Assembly (NCBI GenBank): GCA_005784505.1
Contig: VCAZ01000012.1
Span: 2,733,011-2,797,010, forward strand
Length of the DNA: 64,000 nt
Source of the DNA: Bagarius yarrelli
Lineage: Eukaryota; Chordata; Actinopteri; Siluriformes; Sisoridae
Reading direction: 5' to 3'
Positions 46,845-57,054 of the stretch are shown one piece after another; position 1 is the stretch's first letter, and the number at the start of each line of letters is the position of its first letter. The notes beneath the pieces were generated by a model. The model saw nothing but the letters and a program-made list of their open reading frames with translations. It was not told the origin of the DNA and did no database searches. The translations under genes and the position numbers were made by a program.

Positions 46845-47115
46845 GGCACAAATTTGGAAGCAAACAATTGTCTAGAATGTCTTATATGCTGTAGCATTAA
46901 GATTTACTTTTCCTGGAATTAAAATACCCAAAGACTGTTGCAGCATGATAATGTCCTGTTTACAGAGACATTAGCTTCATGGTGTGGTTGGAGTTAAAGA
47001 ATGCGAGCGGCCTGCACAGAGCTCTGACCTCAAACCCACTAAACACCTTTGGAATGACTGCACACCAGACCTTCTCAACCAACTTTACTGCCTGAACTCA
47101 CTCACACTATTTGTG
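46845..47115 (+). mobile_element. Tc1-like transposase C-terminal fragment
   Basis: The text 'cagcatgataatgtcctgtt' (QHDNVL, second Asp region) precedes 'cggcctgcacagagctctga' and 'cctcaaacccactaaacacc', which encodes RPAQSSDLKPTKHLWND. In intact members the latter is PAQSPDLNPIEHLW with the catalytic Glu. Here that Glu is Lys. Confidence 0.75.
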
Positions 47116-47880
47116 TTACTTTATAGTATCTCCAGGTTTGCATGCATTTATTTATTCATTAAAAGGCCAAAATATAAATTAGGGTAATTTGTTAGGCTAT
47201 AATTAATTATGAACAATTACCTTCAGCATACACTGAAATTACAAGATTTTTGCTTTTAAATGTTATAGTCTTTTACTGTGGCAGAGAAGTACAACAGAAC
47301 CAAACTAGCAGTCTATTTGGTGCTTTCGTATGAAGCCAGTGTAGGGTTTTTATTGCACATCAACATCTGTACAAAATGTTCCAAGCAAATGAGGAAAAAA
47401 CCTCTGGGTGGGTCTCTACAGCTGCTTAAGCAACCGAGTGTGCATGCTGAGCCAGAAGGACTGAGCAGAATGCTGGGGTGTGGGCTTGTGGAGGAGGAAT
47501 TTGCCTCAGTGGAGACTTTGCCTAAATTGAGAAGCTCTGGCTGAAATTATTTACTCATCATTGCCTGGGGCTAGAGGTAAGATGGAGGAGTGGTCACTTT
47601 TGCCCTTACACACAGCTGTGTTGAAATATCAGAATATGCAAAAACAAACTGGGGTGTTAGGACTCCAGTCATGGTATACCATAGTAATGTAGGGTTTAGT
47701 AGATTTGAAAATCAGTCTCGCATCTTGGTATTGTCATGAACTTTTGGATTAAACATTTGGATTGTAAATAAATATGGCTTATATTCAGTGTAAAATAGAT
47801 ATATGTAATATCTAAATATGCAATCTCAGATATATGTATATCTAAATATGCAATCATGGCTGTCTCCAAACGTTAAGTGA
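47116..47880. other. intergenic, unassigned
   Basis: An 88-codon frame (47278-47544) has no recognised family. A tandem duplication of about 32 bp ('tatctaaatatgcaatc' twice) lies at 47808-47856. Confidence 0.45.
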
Positions 47881-48245
47881 ATGCATGGCAACTTTCAGGA
47901 CAGAGAAGACGCCCTTATTCAGTGCATTAAGATGATCAATAACTACAAGACGACTTTACCTGCTTGTGACAGCAAAGCCTACCTTCCAGATGTGCTAAAC
48001 AAGTTCTATGCTTGTTTTAGACTGCTCTGTCTAACCATGGCTGATGTGAGAAATACACTAAACAGAATCAGCCCACGGATGTCGGCCCAGAGTGCTCAGG
48101 AACTGTGCAAAACAGTTAACAGATGTCTTTATTGGTGTCAACATTTCCCCGACCAGTGTTATTGTTCCTACAAGCATTAAAATCACTACCATCATCCCAG
48201 TGCCGAATAAGTCGACAGTGTCCTGCCTTAATTACTACCGACATC
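47881..48245 (+). mobile_element. jockey-superfamily LINE, copy C (internal fragment)
   Basis: It covers the stretch between endonuclease and reverse transcriptase: NNYKTTLPACDSKAYLPDVL, NKFYACFRL and ADVRNTLNRISPRMSAQ, ending with 'accatcatcccagtgccgaa' and 'tgccttaattactaccga'. The same text opens the RT of copy A at 3575-3625 and copy D at 62245. Truncated on both sides. Confidence 0.85.
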
Positions 48246-48344
48246 CATATACTACATATCCAAAGACATATTAGGCATTATTGCACAGTCAGTACTTGAA
48301 GTACTTAAAGCTGATTTGATAAAAGCAGAAAAACTGGGGTAAGC

Positions 48345-48478
48345 AAATGGATCAGAGTGGATTTGACAAAAACCAAATTGTAATGGCTAAAAGACTGGGT
48401 TGAAGACATCTGCAAAAGAGCAACCTTGTGGGGTGTGCCCGGTTTGGTTAGTTAGTACCAAAATTGTTCCAGGGAAGG
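48345..48478 (+). mobile_element. Tc1-like helix-turn-helix fragment
   Basis: Plus-strand 'gatcagagtggatttgacaa' reads DQSGFDKNQIVMAKRLG, followed by 'cttgtggggtgtgcccggtt'. This is the paired DNA-binding N-terminus of one fish Tc1 family. It is cut at the right by the SINE at 48484. Confidence 0.65.
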
Positions 48479-48483
48479 GGAAA

Positions 48484-48645
48484 GTGGTGGCTTAGTGGTT
48501 AAGATAGTGGTTAAACTGATACCTGGAATATCTGGGTTTGGTTACCAGCACCATGAACTCACCACTGCTGGGCCCCTGAGCAAGGCCCTTAACCCCAATT
48601 GCTTAGTTGTTTAGAGGAAATAAATGTAAGTCACAATGGTGTATG
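48484..48645 (+). mobile_element. tRNA-headed SINE, degenerate
   Basis: The head is gtggtggcttagtggttaag with a small insertion, then a weak B-box (ggtttggttacc). The body 'ggcccctgagcaaggccctt' and a decayed tail (aaataaatgtaagtcac) follow. Same family as 32669. Confidence 0.82.
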
Positions 48646-48784
48646 TGGTCGTTATGGTATTGCTGATTTTTGTGAGTTTCAAAATGGTATTGATAACATT
48701 AGAATGTACTGAAGAGTCATTGCCATATCATTGCTTTGCAACATAGGTGATCTTAGTGGTCTTAATATATAAATCAAATCAAAG

Positions 48785-49500
48785 TGGAGGTGGGACTGCA
48801 TCAAGGATCAGCTCTTCTTGTTTTTGTGGTGATGGATCAGTTGACAGACGAGGCAGGAAAACCTGGAGAGGTGGAGATTTGCTCTGGAGAGAAGAGGAAT
48901 GAAAGTCAGTCGTAGCGTATGTGTTTAAATGAAAGGGAGGGAAGTGGAACAGTGAGATTAGAGGGTGAAGAGTACAGGAATTTAAGTACTTGGTAAAAGA
49001 GGTAAAGAAGCGAGTACAAGCAGGTTGGAATGGGTGGAGAAACGTGTCAGGAGTGATGTGTGACAGGAAAATATCAGCTAGAATCAAGGAAAAGGTGTAC
49101 AAGACAGTGGTAAAACCAACTATGATGTATGATTTAGAGACAGTGGCACTGAGGAGGAAACAGGTGGCAGAGATGTTGAGGTTTTCTTTGGAAGTGACCT
49201 GGTTGGACAGGATTAGGAATGGGTTCATTAGGGGGACAGCTCATGTTAGATGTTTTGGGGAGAAAGTCAGGGAAGCCAGATTAAGGTGGTTTGGACACGT
49301 ACAGAGGAGTGAATATATTGGTAAAAAGATATTAGAAATAAAGCTACCAGGCAGAAGGCAAAAAGGAAGACCAAAGAGGAGGTATATGGATAAACAAGGA
49401 CATGAATTTAGTGGGTGTGAGTGAAGAGGATGCAGAGAATAGGGTTAGGTGGAGACAGATGAAGACAAAGAAGAAGCTTGCTAGTGGATCAGCCAACCAC
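48785..49500 (+). mobile_element. RTE-type LINE, 3' part of reverse transcriptase
   Basis: The frame 48990-49424 reads KRVQAGWNGWRNVSGVMCDR, KISARIKEKVYKTVVKPTMM, MLRFSLEVTWLDRIRNGFIR, EARLRWFGHVQRSEYIG and LPGRRQKGRPKRRYMD. This is the C-terminal RT/thumb region of RTE-like LINEs, whose GRxxxGRPKRR motif is characteristic. The upstream palm is absent and the frame is broken before 48990 and after 49424. It is the longer sibling of the fragment at 14085. Confidence 0.88.
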
Positions 49501-50793
49501 AGAGATGAAATTTGTAGAGGTGAATGCACCTTTGTTTATGGAGGAGTGATAACCGGATAAAGATAAGCATTTGCCTAAGAGCTAGATAATTTCAATTTTA
49601 GAGTCTGTCAAATAACCATAAATGGCACCTTAAGGCATATGCTAACCAAGAACTGCAATTGACTTAGTGGAAGTTATTATAAATACATGTCTGCATGGGC
49701 ATGTTTAAGTCATCATTCACAACTAAATACATTACTAATTCTGTTAAAATATTAATGGCCTCTTCTAAAAGACTGACATTTTTTAAAAATGTTTTATGTG
49801 ATAGATAGTCATTTGTATTTTGTTTTAGCTATATGCTTCCCATTTTAGGGGTTGCGAAATTATTAAGTAGTAAGATCACTTCCTTGTTAGCTTCACAGAT
49901 TTACTAATGCCCTTGGTGGTCAAATGTTGTTGATCAATAGTTCAGTTGAATGGAAACACCTTGCTGATAAGAGAGGTCAAGAGAACATACTGTAGCTGGA
50001 TGTGGGGAAGGATATATTAACTTACATAGTGACAGGTGAATACAGGTGATTTGTCTAGTTTATTGTTTCAGAAAAGGCATTGGATATGTGCTCCTAGCTG
50101 ACGGAAATGGAACCTAATGTAGTGAATTCTAAGATGTTTTTACTGTTCAGCAGGTTAAACAAAAAATTATTTAAGGTGCTATTGACTGTTTAGCATAAAA
50201 TTGATATGACAGTATAATTTAGTATGTTACATTTGAGCACAGGAAAAGATTGCTTATTAATAATAAGTTTCAGTTGTTCTCTAAGTGCACCAAGCGTTAT
50301 CATCTGTTTTTCTTTTTTTTTGCTTAAATTCAAAATCTGCAAACATAGTTTCTTTTTTTAAAATGGACACACTTTGATTAGATATGTACAGCATGAACAC
50401 TGTTATGGCTTTGCACTGTGATTCTCAAAGTAACATTTAGTAGACCAGTAATTATTTCATTAAACTTACAAATCTGAATTATTTGTCCTCCAGCAAAAGC
50501 GTCTGTAACTGCATGCAAATTTATATATTCAAATTATGCACTAAAGGTGGTTAAAGGAAGGTATGTGTAATTTTTTTTCAATCTCCTTGCTTAATATTCT
50601 GTAAATAATTTCAGAAGGTAATTAAATATTGTACTACAGTATTTAATGAAAACAGTAAACAATGGAAAACTGCTGAAACAAGCTAATATATTATAGGCTT
50701 TTTTTCAGAAGAATGAATTCTTGAACATTATATGCAGTAATCCTTAACAATATATTACATATGGATGAGTCTTGTGTTGTTTCATTTATTTTT
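49501..50793. other. intergenic, nothing recognised
   Basis: AT-rich DNA without coding or repeat assignments. Confidence 0.45.
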
Positions 50794-51136
50794 TGTCACG
50801 CTCCGACCACCAGAGGGCACCATCACCAGAATTCTGATCAGCGCTTCTTCGTGTGTTGTTTAGCTTTATAAGCTAGCCACTCAGGCTAACACTTTGCAAA
50901 GTATTTTTCCCTGTAACTTACCGAGTGTTTTCTTTGTTTTTTTTTGGTGGTTTGATCTTTTCTCTGTTTGTTTGCTTTTTCGATTTTTGGATTAGGATTT
51001 GGATGTGTTTGCTTGGACTGTCTGACTTCCGTGTACTGTTTTTGCCTGATTCCGACCACTCTTTTGAACTATCCCGTTTTTCTAAATAAAGCCAGTTATT
51101 CTGCAATATGGATTCGTCTACTTCTCCTTCGTCACA
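50794..51136 (+). repeat. 5' LTR of the Gypsy chromovirus
   Basis: Begins tgtcacgctc and ends ccttcgtcaca (TG...CA). The 'aataaa' polyadenylation signal is at 51085. The right limit is set by the last base shared with the 3' LTR, so the gag ATG at 51107 falls inside it. The conserved 'tgcaaagtatt' at 50895-50905 is a candidate start of the transcript. Confidence 0.85.
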
Positions 51137-51986
51137 GAATACTTCACCCAACCCGAATGCAGCGAAACCAGCCAGCTTACAGGTGACTGTGGATTACCAT
51201 GCTCAAGCGCTGCATGCATTTCAGGAGCAGCTCGCTCATCTACGTGCTCCTCTACCCACAGTGCCCACACCGCCTAGCTCTGCAGCATTGTCTGGGTTCT
51301 TCGCATTCCGGACAAGTTAGACGGGTCTCCGGAGCGGTGCTGCAAATTTGTGCAGCATTATTTTCCAGAACCAACCCGCCTCCTTCCCCACGGACCGTAA
51401 GAAAGGCGCTTTAATACTATCTTTGCTTACCAGTAAAGTGCTAGTTGGGCTAGTGGGCATTAGCTGTTTGGGATTAGGATGCTCTCATCTCTTCATCAGT
51501 AGATCACCTCATAGGGCAGCTTAAAAAAGTGTTTGAATACCCAGCAGGGGGTTTGCATGTTTCTACTCAGCTGCTCCGGCTGCGTGAGGTGAGATGACTG
51601 CCGCTAAGTACTCGATACAAATCTGCACGCCAGCAGCTCAGAGCAGATGGAACGAGGTGTCACTCAAGTCTATGTTTAAGGATGGTTTACACCCACGTTT
51701 GCAAGCTGAGCTTGCGCGACGCGGCGATACAGGGTCGTTTTACGTAGGCATGGCGGTCCGATTAGATAACCTGCATTGCAACAGCTCTCATGCTGTACAA
51801 AGGACTTTCTCTGCGTTAAGCCCAGCTCCCAGTACAGTGGATTCAGAACCCATGCAGGTGGGGTTCACTAAGCTGACCCCACAGGAAGGTCAATGGCGTC
51901 TTCAACACAGACTCTGCCTCTACTGTGGGGGCCCCAACCACATCGCCGCCTCATGTTCACAGAATCAACTTGTCGCCCCTTCTTAA
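51107..51986 (+). pseudogene. Gypsy gag, frameshifted
   Basis: The N-terminal frame starts at ATG 51107 (MDSSTSPSSQNTSPNPNAAK) and breaks at about 51300 after LSGFFAF. Stops follow, and an open frame 51594-51986 resumes with a retrotransposon gag segment (KSMFKDGLHPRLQAELA). It ends with a zinc knuckle CLYCGGPNHIAASC, with C108, C111, H116 and C121 of that frame (C-X2-C-X4-H-X4-C). The knuckle is intact although the gene is not. Confidence 0.88.
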
Positions 51987-52250
51987 GTAAGTTATCCTAT
52001 TTACTCTCTTCCCTCAGCCAAGTGTTTATCCTTACCTGCGGCGATCCAAGTTGATTCTGTCTCTCATCCTTTCCCAGCACTATTCAATTCTGGAGCTGCC
52101 CTAAATCTTATCGACAGCAAGGTTGTTCAAGATCTGCAAATTCCTCTGTTAACCTGTGACCCCCCCCGTTCGCATATTGGCAGTAGACGGCAGACTCATC
52201 GGGCCGGGTATTACTCGCCGTACCAGTAATATAACTCTTTGTATGCCACG
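51987..52250 (+). pseudogene. Gypsy protease remnant with altered active site
   Basis: Following gag, the plus strand reads LPAAIQVDSVSHPFPALFNS then GAALNLIDSKVVQDLQIPLL. Retropepsins of this family carry D-S/T-G at the start of that motif. Here codon 52086-52088 is AAT (Asn), giving NSG, so the catalytic Asp is gone. A frame break follows near 52165. Confidence 0.82.
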
Positions 52251-52269
52251 AAAGCCTTTATTATGCTTA

Positions 52270-52720
52270 AAGATTAATTCACCTCAGCTCCCGTCCTTCA
52301 GCATCCAGACCCAGAATTACCATTTGTGGTAGAGGTAGATGCATCCGATTGTGATGTAGGAGCGGTCTTATCACAACGACCAAGCTGCATCCCTGTGCTT
52401 TCTTTTCACGCAAGCTTAGCGCCTCTGAACAGCACTATGATGTTGGCAACAAAGAGCTTTTGGCCATAAAGGAGGCCCTTATGGAGTGGAGTTATTGGCT
52501 GGAAGGGAGTGCACATCCGTTCTTGGTGATCACGGATCATAAGAATCTGGAGTACCTGCAATCTGCTAAACGGTTGAACTCCTATCAGGCCAGCTGGACT
52601 CTGTTCTTCACAAGGTTCCAGTCTACGGTAACTTACGGTCCTGGTACAAAAAATTGCAAAATTGCATGTCTCAACGACATGACCCGCCTCAACCTAGCCC
52701 GTACCCTGACACGATTTTAG
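52270..52720 (+). pseudogene. Gypsy RNase H remnant
   Basis: The sequence enters directly at the tether/RNase H boundary (FTSAPVLQHPDPELPFV-like text, VEVDASDCDVGAVLSQR with the catalytic Asp kept). After a frameshift it continues in 52460-52720: LEGSAHPFLVITDHKNLEYL, NSYQASWTLFFTRFQSTVTY. The DHKNL and LFFTRF motifs are typical. The whole RT palm is absent upstream. Confidence 0.87.
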
Positions 52721-53000
52721 GTCCTGATGTAGTGGTGGCCCCCATTCACTGGGACCTGGAGGCAGAAATCACAGCGGCACACCAGAACGACTCCCCGCCA
52801 GCAACGTGCCCTGATAACAAGGTCTATGTCCCGGCCAGTCTATGTACCAGAGTGATCATACTGGCATCAGGTGAACCATGGAACTGGTCAGGAACGCCTA
52901 TTGGTGGCCCGGCCTCCACAAAGACGTGGAATGTTTCTTAAGGGCTGCAGTGTCTGGGCACAATCAAAGACTCCCGGCACCTACCAGAAGGCTTACTGGA

Positions 53001-53330
53001 ACCACTTCCTATCCCTGAACGGCCCTGGTCCCATATCTCTGTAGACTTTGTTACAGACTTGCCTAACTCTCAAGGCTTCACCACCCTCTTAACTATAGTG
53101 GACAAGTTTCCCATCAGAGGTCTTCCTTCAGCCCTAGAGACGGCCACTGCTGTTTTACAGTAATTTCGGTCTTCCGGAGGATATAGTGTCCGACCTCTCG
53201 TCTGTGGGCAGTGTTCTGTCAATGGCTCAATATAAACATCAGTCTAAAGTCTGTTTATCATCCCCAGTCTAATGGGCAAGTAGAAAGGCTGAATCAGGAA
53301 CTCAGCTACGTTCTTATTGTGCCCGTGCAC
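53001..53330 (+). pseudogene. Gypsy integrase core remnant
   Basis: RPWSHISVDFVTDLPNSQGF (first Asp) is followed by TTLLTIVDKF. A VSD from the second Asp site follows at about 53188 but reads VSDLSS instead of a VSDRGPQF-like motif, and QVERLNQELSYV (Glu kept) comes at 53278. Several small deletions and frame changes lie between. The HHCC zinc region is mostly lost upstream (52800-52960). Confidence 0.82.
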
Positions 53331-53946
53331 AGACAGGATGGAGCGAGTTTCTCCCGTGGGTGGAGTATGCACAAAACTATCTAACCCATTCATCTACAGG
53401 CCTTACCCCTTTCCAGTGTGTGCTGGGTTACCAGCCACCCATGTTTCCTTGGTCGGGGGGACCATCCAATGTACCCGCGGTCGAGGACTGGATGCAACGC
53501 AGCGCCCAGGTCTGGGAGATGGCTCATGTACGGCTGCAGAGGTCCGGGCCCAACGCATCGAGGCTGATCGGCGACGACGTCCTCACCCCATTTACCAGCC
53601 TGGTCAACTGGTATGGCTCTCCACTCGGGAGCTACGTTTACATCTGCATAGTAAAAAACGCAGCCCTAAATTCGTAGGGCCGTTCAGGATTATAAAACAA
53701 ATCAACTCAGTCACCTACAGATTAGATCTTCCCCCCTCTTATTGTATCTCTCCCTTGTTTCACGCATACCTATTAAAGCCCCATCACCCCGCTGGGACTG
53801 AAGCCCCGCAAACTGCCGAACCACTGGCCCCTATCGAGATTAAAGGTGCGCCAGTGTACCAGGTGAATAAAATACTAGACTTTCGATGGCGGAGGGGTCT
53901 CCTAGAGTATCTGGTGGACTGGGAGGGATACGGTCCTGAAAAATGA
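53317..53946 (+). pseudogene. Gypsy integrase C-terminus and chromodomain
   Basis: The frame 53317-53946 carries PIYQPGQLVWLSTRELRLHL, KKRSPKFVGPFRIIKQINSV, then the chromodomain VYQVNKILDFRWRRGLLEYL and VDWEGYGPEK. A TGA at 53944-53946 cuts the chromodomain just before the conserved SWV, which continues in frame (SWVKACDTLDPTLTLEFH). The alternative frame 53360-53677 holds WVEYAQNYLTHSSTGLTPF of the integrase, so one frameshift lies in this stretch. Chromodomains direct integration to particular chromatin. Confidence 0.9.
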
Positions 53947-54083
53947 TCGTGGGTTAAAGCCTGTGACACATTGGATCCCACTCTCACTCTGGAGTTTCAC
54001 GCCGCCAACCCGGCGTGTCCAGCCTCTTGTCCTCATGGATGCCCGCGTAGAACACTGAGAGGCGTTCCTAGGAGAGGGGGTAC

Positions 54084-54188
54084 TGTACCGTTTTTGCCTC
54101 ATTCCGACCACTCTTTTGAACTATCCCGTTTTTCTAAATAAAGCCAGTTATTCTCCAATATGGATTCGTCTACTTCTCCTTCATCACA
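54084..54188 (+). repeat. 3' LTR of the Gypsy chromovirus, U3 deleted
   Basis: It corresponds to 51032-51136 of the 5' LTR without gaps. The first 238 bp are missing, joined at a shared TGT. Four mismatches remain in 105 bp. Confidence 0.9.
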
Positions 54189-54193
54189 ATTTT

Positions 54194-54595
54194 AATGACT
54201 TCCCATACATAATAGACAGGCAAGGTAGCTGGAATTGGTTGATGAAGAAGATGTGTGTCAACAAGGTTAATATTTAATATTCAGAAACACTATTAATTAT
54301 TATAATGATGATGAGGAGGATAATGATGATTCTTCTTTAATTATTAGTTTATAATAATAAATTAATAAGAAATAAAAGAACAAGAATGAAGGGACTTCTG
54401 AATGAATGTTTAATTATTAACGAAAAAAATAGAATATAATACAAATAATTATATTCTAGTCAGCTGTACAAGCAGATAAAAGCAAAGCTTATAAGGCTTA
54501 TGAACATAAAAATGATGTTTGTCAGAATCTCTAAGTTATTGTGATTTTGCAAATGTATGAATTAATGTAAAATTAAGAAAATTCTTTGACACTCA
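54194..54595. other. AT-rich spacer
   Basis: Contains an ATG/ATA-rich trinucleotide tract (about 54295-54360). Nothing coding. Confidence 0.5.
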
Positions 54596-54639
54596 GTGGA
54601 GTTTTCAACGTGTCCAAATGACCACTGCAACAACCACCA

Positions 54640-55872
54640 GGAGGTAGCCATGAAGCCATCCAAGGTAAAGGCAGTTACTGAGTGTCCCCTGCCCAACAGT
54701 GTAATGAAGCTCCAGTGCTTCCTCGGATTTGCAAACTTCTACCGGCATTTCATATGTAATTACAGCCTGACCACTGCCTCTATCACTTCCCTTTTGAAGA
54801 GAAAACAATCTAAACTCAAGTAGACACAGGAGGCCATTCAAGCGTTTAACAAACTTAAAGCCTGCTTAAAGCTCCTATTCTTCAGCATCCCGACCCCACT
54901 GTCTTATTCTTAGTAGAGGTGGATGCTTCGGATTTCAGCGTGGGAGAAGTTTTATCACAACAGCAAGGCACCCCAGCCAATGAAACTTACGCCCACAGAG
55001 CATAACTATAATATAGGTAATAAGGAGCTGCTGGCCATTAGAGAGGCTTAAAAAAGTGGATGCACTGGCTGGAGGGGAGTGTACATCTTCTCAAAGTTAT
55101 TACTGATTATAAGAACTTCGAATACCCAAAGACGGCCAAGCGACTGAACGCCAGACAGGCCAGATGGGCTTTATTTTTTACTAGGTTTTTTTTACTTTAC
55201 AGTGACATACCGCCAGGCACCAAGAATAGCAAGGCTGATGCACTCTCTCGTAGATACTACTGTCCCCGAAGAACCCTCATCTCAGACCATATCCTTGACC
55301 CCAAAATCATTATTGCACCTATTCAGTGGGAGATTTCTGATTACATTCTGAGGGAGCAGCAAAATGACCCTCCCCTGCATCATGTGCACTGGGTAAGGTT
55401 AATGTGCCTAAGTATGTACTCAAGTTATGTCGTGGGTATACACTGCTCTTAGATCTGGTCACCCAGGATACAATGAACCTGTGAATTGATGGAAAAACGC
55501 CTACTGGTGGCTTTGTCTTTAAAGGAATGTTGAGAACTTTTGGGGCGAATATTTGGGGCGTTCCTAGAAAGGGGGGGTAATGTAACAATACTCGCCCAAG
55601 TATTGAGCTTACTTCTGGGTTCACTTCCTGTTCTTCAGCGATTTGAGCTACCACCTTTAGCTAGCACTCTGCAAAGTATTGTTAATTTTTTCTAATTAAT
55701 GAGCGTTTTCCGTGTTTTCGAGCTTTTCTGGTTTCAGATGTATGCTTTTCCTGCTTTAGGTTTTACTCTCGCTCTTTTGGATTTGTTCGCTATATTATTT
55801 ACAGATTACTCTGTACCGATCTCTACCTGTGGTTTTCTCTCTGCACTTACGCTAACTTTAATAAAGTTTACA
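54640..55872 (+). mobile_element. second Ty3/Gypsy (sushi-like) remnant with 3' LTR
   Basis: Starts after the RT palm: KPSKVKAVTECPLPNSVMKL, CFLGFANFYRHFICNY. RNase H pieces follow (VEVDASDFSVGEVLSQQ, then VITDYKNFEYPKTAKRLNAR and GTKNSKADALSRR). An integrase zinc-region trace (HPGYNEP) comes at about 55460. The integrase core and chromodomain are deleted and the text passes straight to 'aggcgttcctagaaa', a purine tract (55570-55577) and the 3' LTR. Confidence 0.87.
55581..55872 (+). repeat. 3' LTR of the second Gypsy remnant
   Basis: A 292-bp LTR starting tgtaacaatactcg and ending aataaagtttaca (TG...CA). It carries the same 'tgcaaagtatt' block (55670-55680) as the LTR at 50794, at about the same distance from the LTR start. 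The first 25 bp contain a small inverted repeat, caatact...agtattg. Confidence 0.82.
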
Positions 55873-56870
55873 GATTCAAAGAGTTTATTGCCATTTGCAC
55901 ATTGAGGAAGCAAGTTTCTCTGTACAGTGAAATTCTTATTTTGCTGTTTACAGTGAATGCTGAAAAAAACCCACCAAAATGTGTGTTCCACTGCATATGT
56001 TACTGTAAACAATATCCAGCGTGTTATTATCGCAGGTGGGAATGTCCATGTGTTGGTGATATTTAGGAAGTACAGTTCATAAGTTGCACTAATTAAAGTT
56101 GGCAGCGTCGATAGAAACAACGCCAGGATGAGCCGTCTCTAATGTGCTGAAAACATTGTGGAGTTTGTCGAGTGCGGCTGTGGAGTTGGAATGTAAACAG
56201 TGGCTATGAACACAGCAGTAAATTCTGCAGTAGGTAATAGGGACAGCATTTCAGCCCCACATCTGGTGAGCAATGCTTGCAAACAGTCTGTATATCCCCA
56301 CACCATGAGTTGTTGATACACACAATGCCCCCTTTGACTTATTGGAGGCTGCAGTCAGGTCACCTCGGTGTATGGAATGAGTCTATAGCTGAAAAGAGAA
56401 TTCTGGGACTTCGTCTGAAAGCCAGGTCTCAGTAAATATTAGAGTGCATCACTAACAGATTGGACATTAGCTAACAGGAGGCTTGGTAGCGGTGTTCAGC
56501 TAGCACAGGCTTTTAGCCTGGCATGGAGCCCTCCCCTCTTGCCTCGCTTGCGGCGCTTGCATCGCGATCTCCCGAGGGCACTCTCCTCGGGTCAGCTACT
56601 TCACTCTAGTTCGGTGCATCTGAGTCTACCTGGTGGTGGTGACAGTGATTGCGGAATTGGTTCGTGGTTCGTAGCTCTGAAGGTAAAAAAGCGGTAAATT
56701 CAAAATGGTTGTCTGAATTGGCGATGTCCAGTAATGCCTGTCTATAAGCAGTGCATGACATTCCTGTACTGCAAAACAAAAAAGAAACAAACAAAAAAGT
56801 AGAGAAAAGCTGGCATTCTAGAGCAGAGCAAGCAAACACGTCTGCATTTCAACCTGCATTATAGATCCTT
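55873..56870 (-). mobile_element. jockey-superfamily LINE, minus strand, internally deleted
   Basis: The left end, read on the minus strand, is the 3' tail (agaatttcactgtacagaga ... ggcaataaactctttgaatc). It is joined after about 150 bp to endonuclease text around 56240-56140 (FTAVFIATVYIPTPQPHS) and upstream basic sequence near 56560. The reverse transcriptase is deleted. The tail abuts the Gypsy LTR end with no spacer. Confidence 0.72.
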
Positions 56871-57054
56871 CTGCATCAGGTTCGTCACACCCTTTCTGAT
56901 TCACGAGCAGTAAACAATACTTCAGCCTTTATAGACAGAAATTACATGTGTGTCATGAATAGATGTAATTTAAAAGAATTGTGCCATAAACATTTGTTTT
57001 AAACTTGCAAATTCAACAATTCAAAATCACCAGACAAGCTGTCAGTGGTAGACC

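Larger units (their letters stand above)
50794..54188 (+). mobile_element. Ty3/Gypsy chromovirus (Tf1/sushi-like) with both LTRs
   Basis: The order is 5' LTR (50794-51136), gag with a CCHC knuckle, protease, RNase H, integrase and chromodomain, polypurine tract 'ggagaggggg' (54071-54080), then a shortened 3' LTR (54084-54188). Flanks are attttt at the left and atttt at the right, consistent with a 4-5 bp target duplication. The reverse transcriptase palm is missing between protease and RNase H, and frameshifts break pol into pieces. The two LTRs align over 105 bp with 4 differences, suggesting a fairly recent insertion. Confidence 0.9.
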
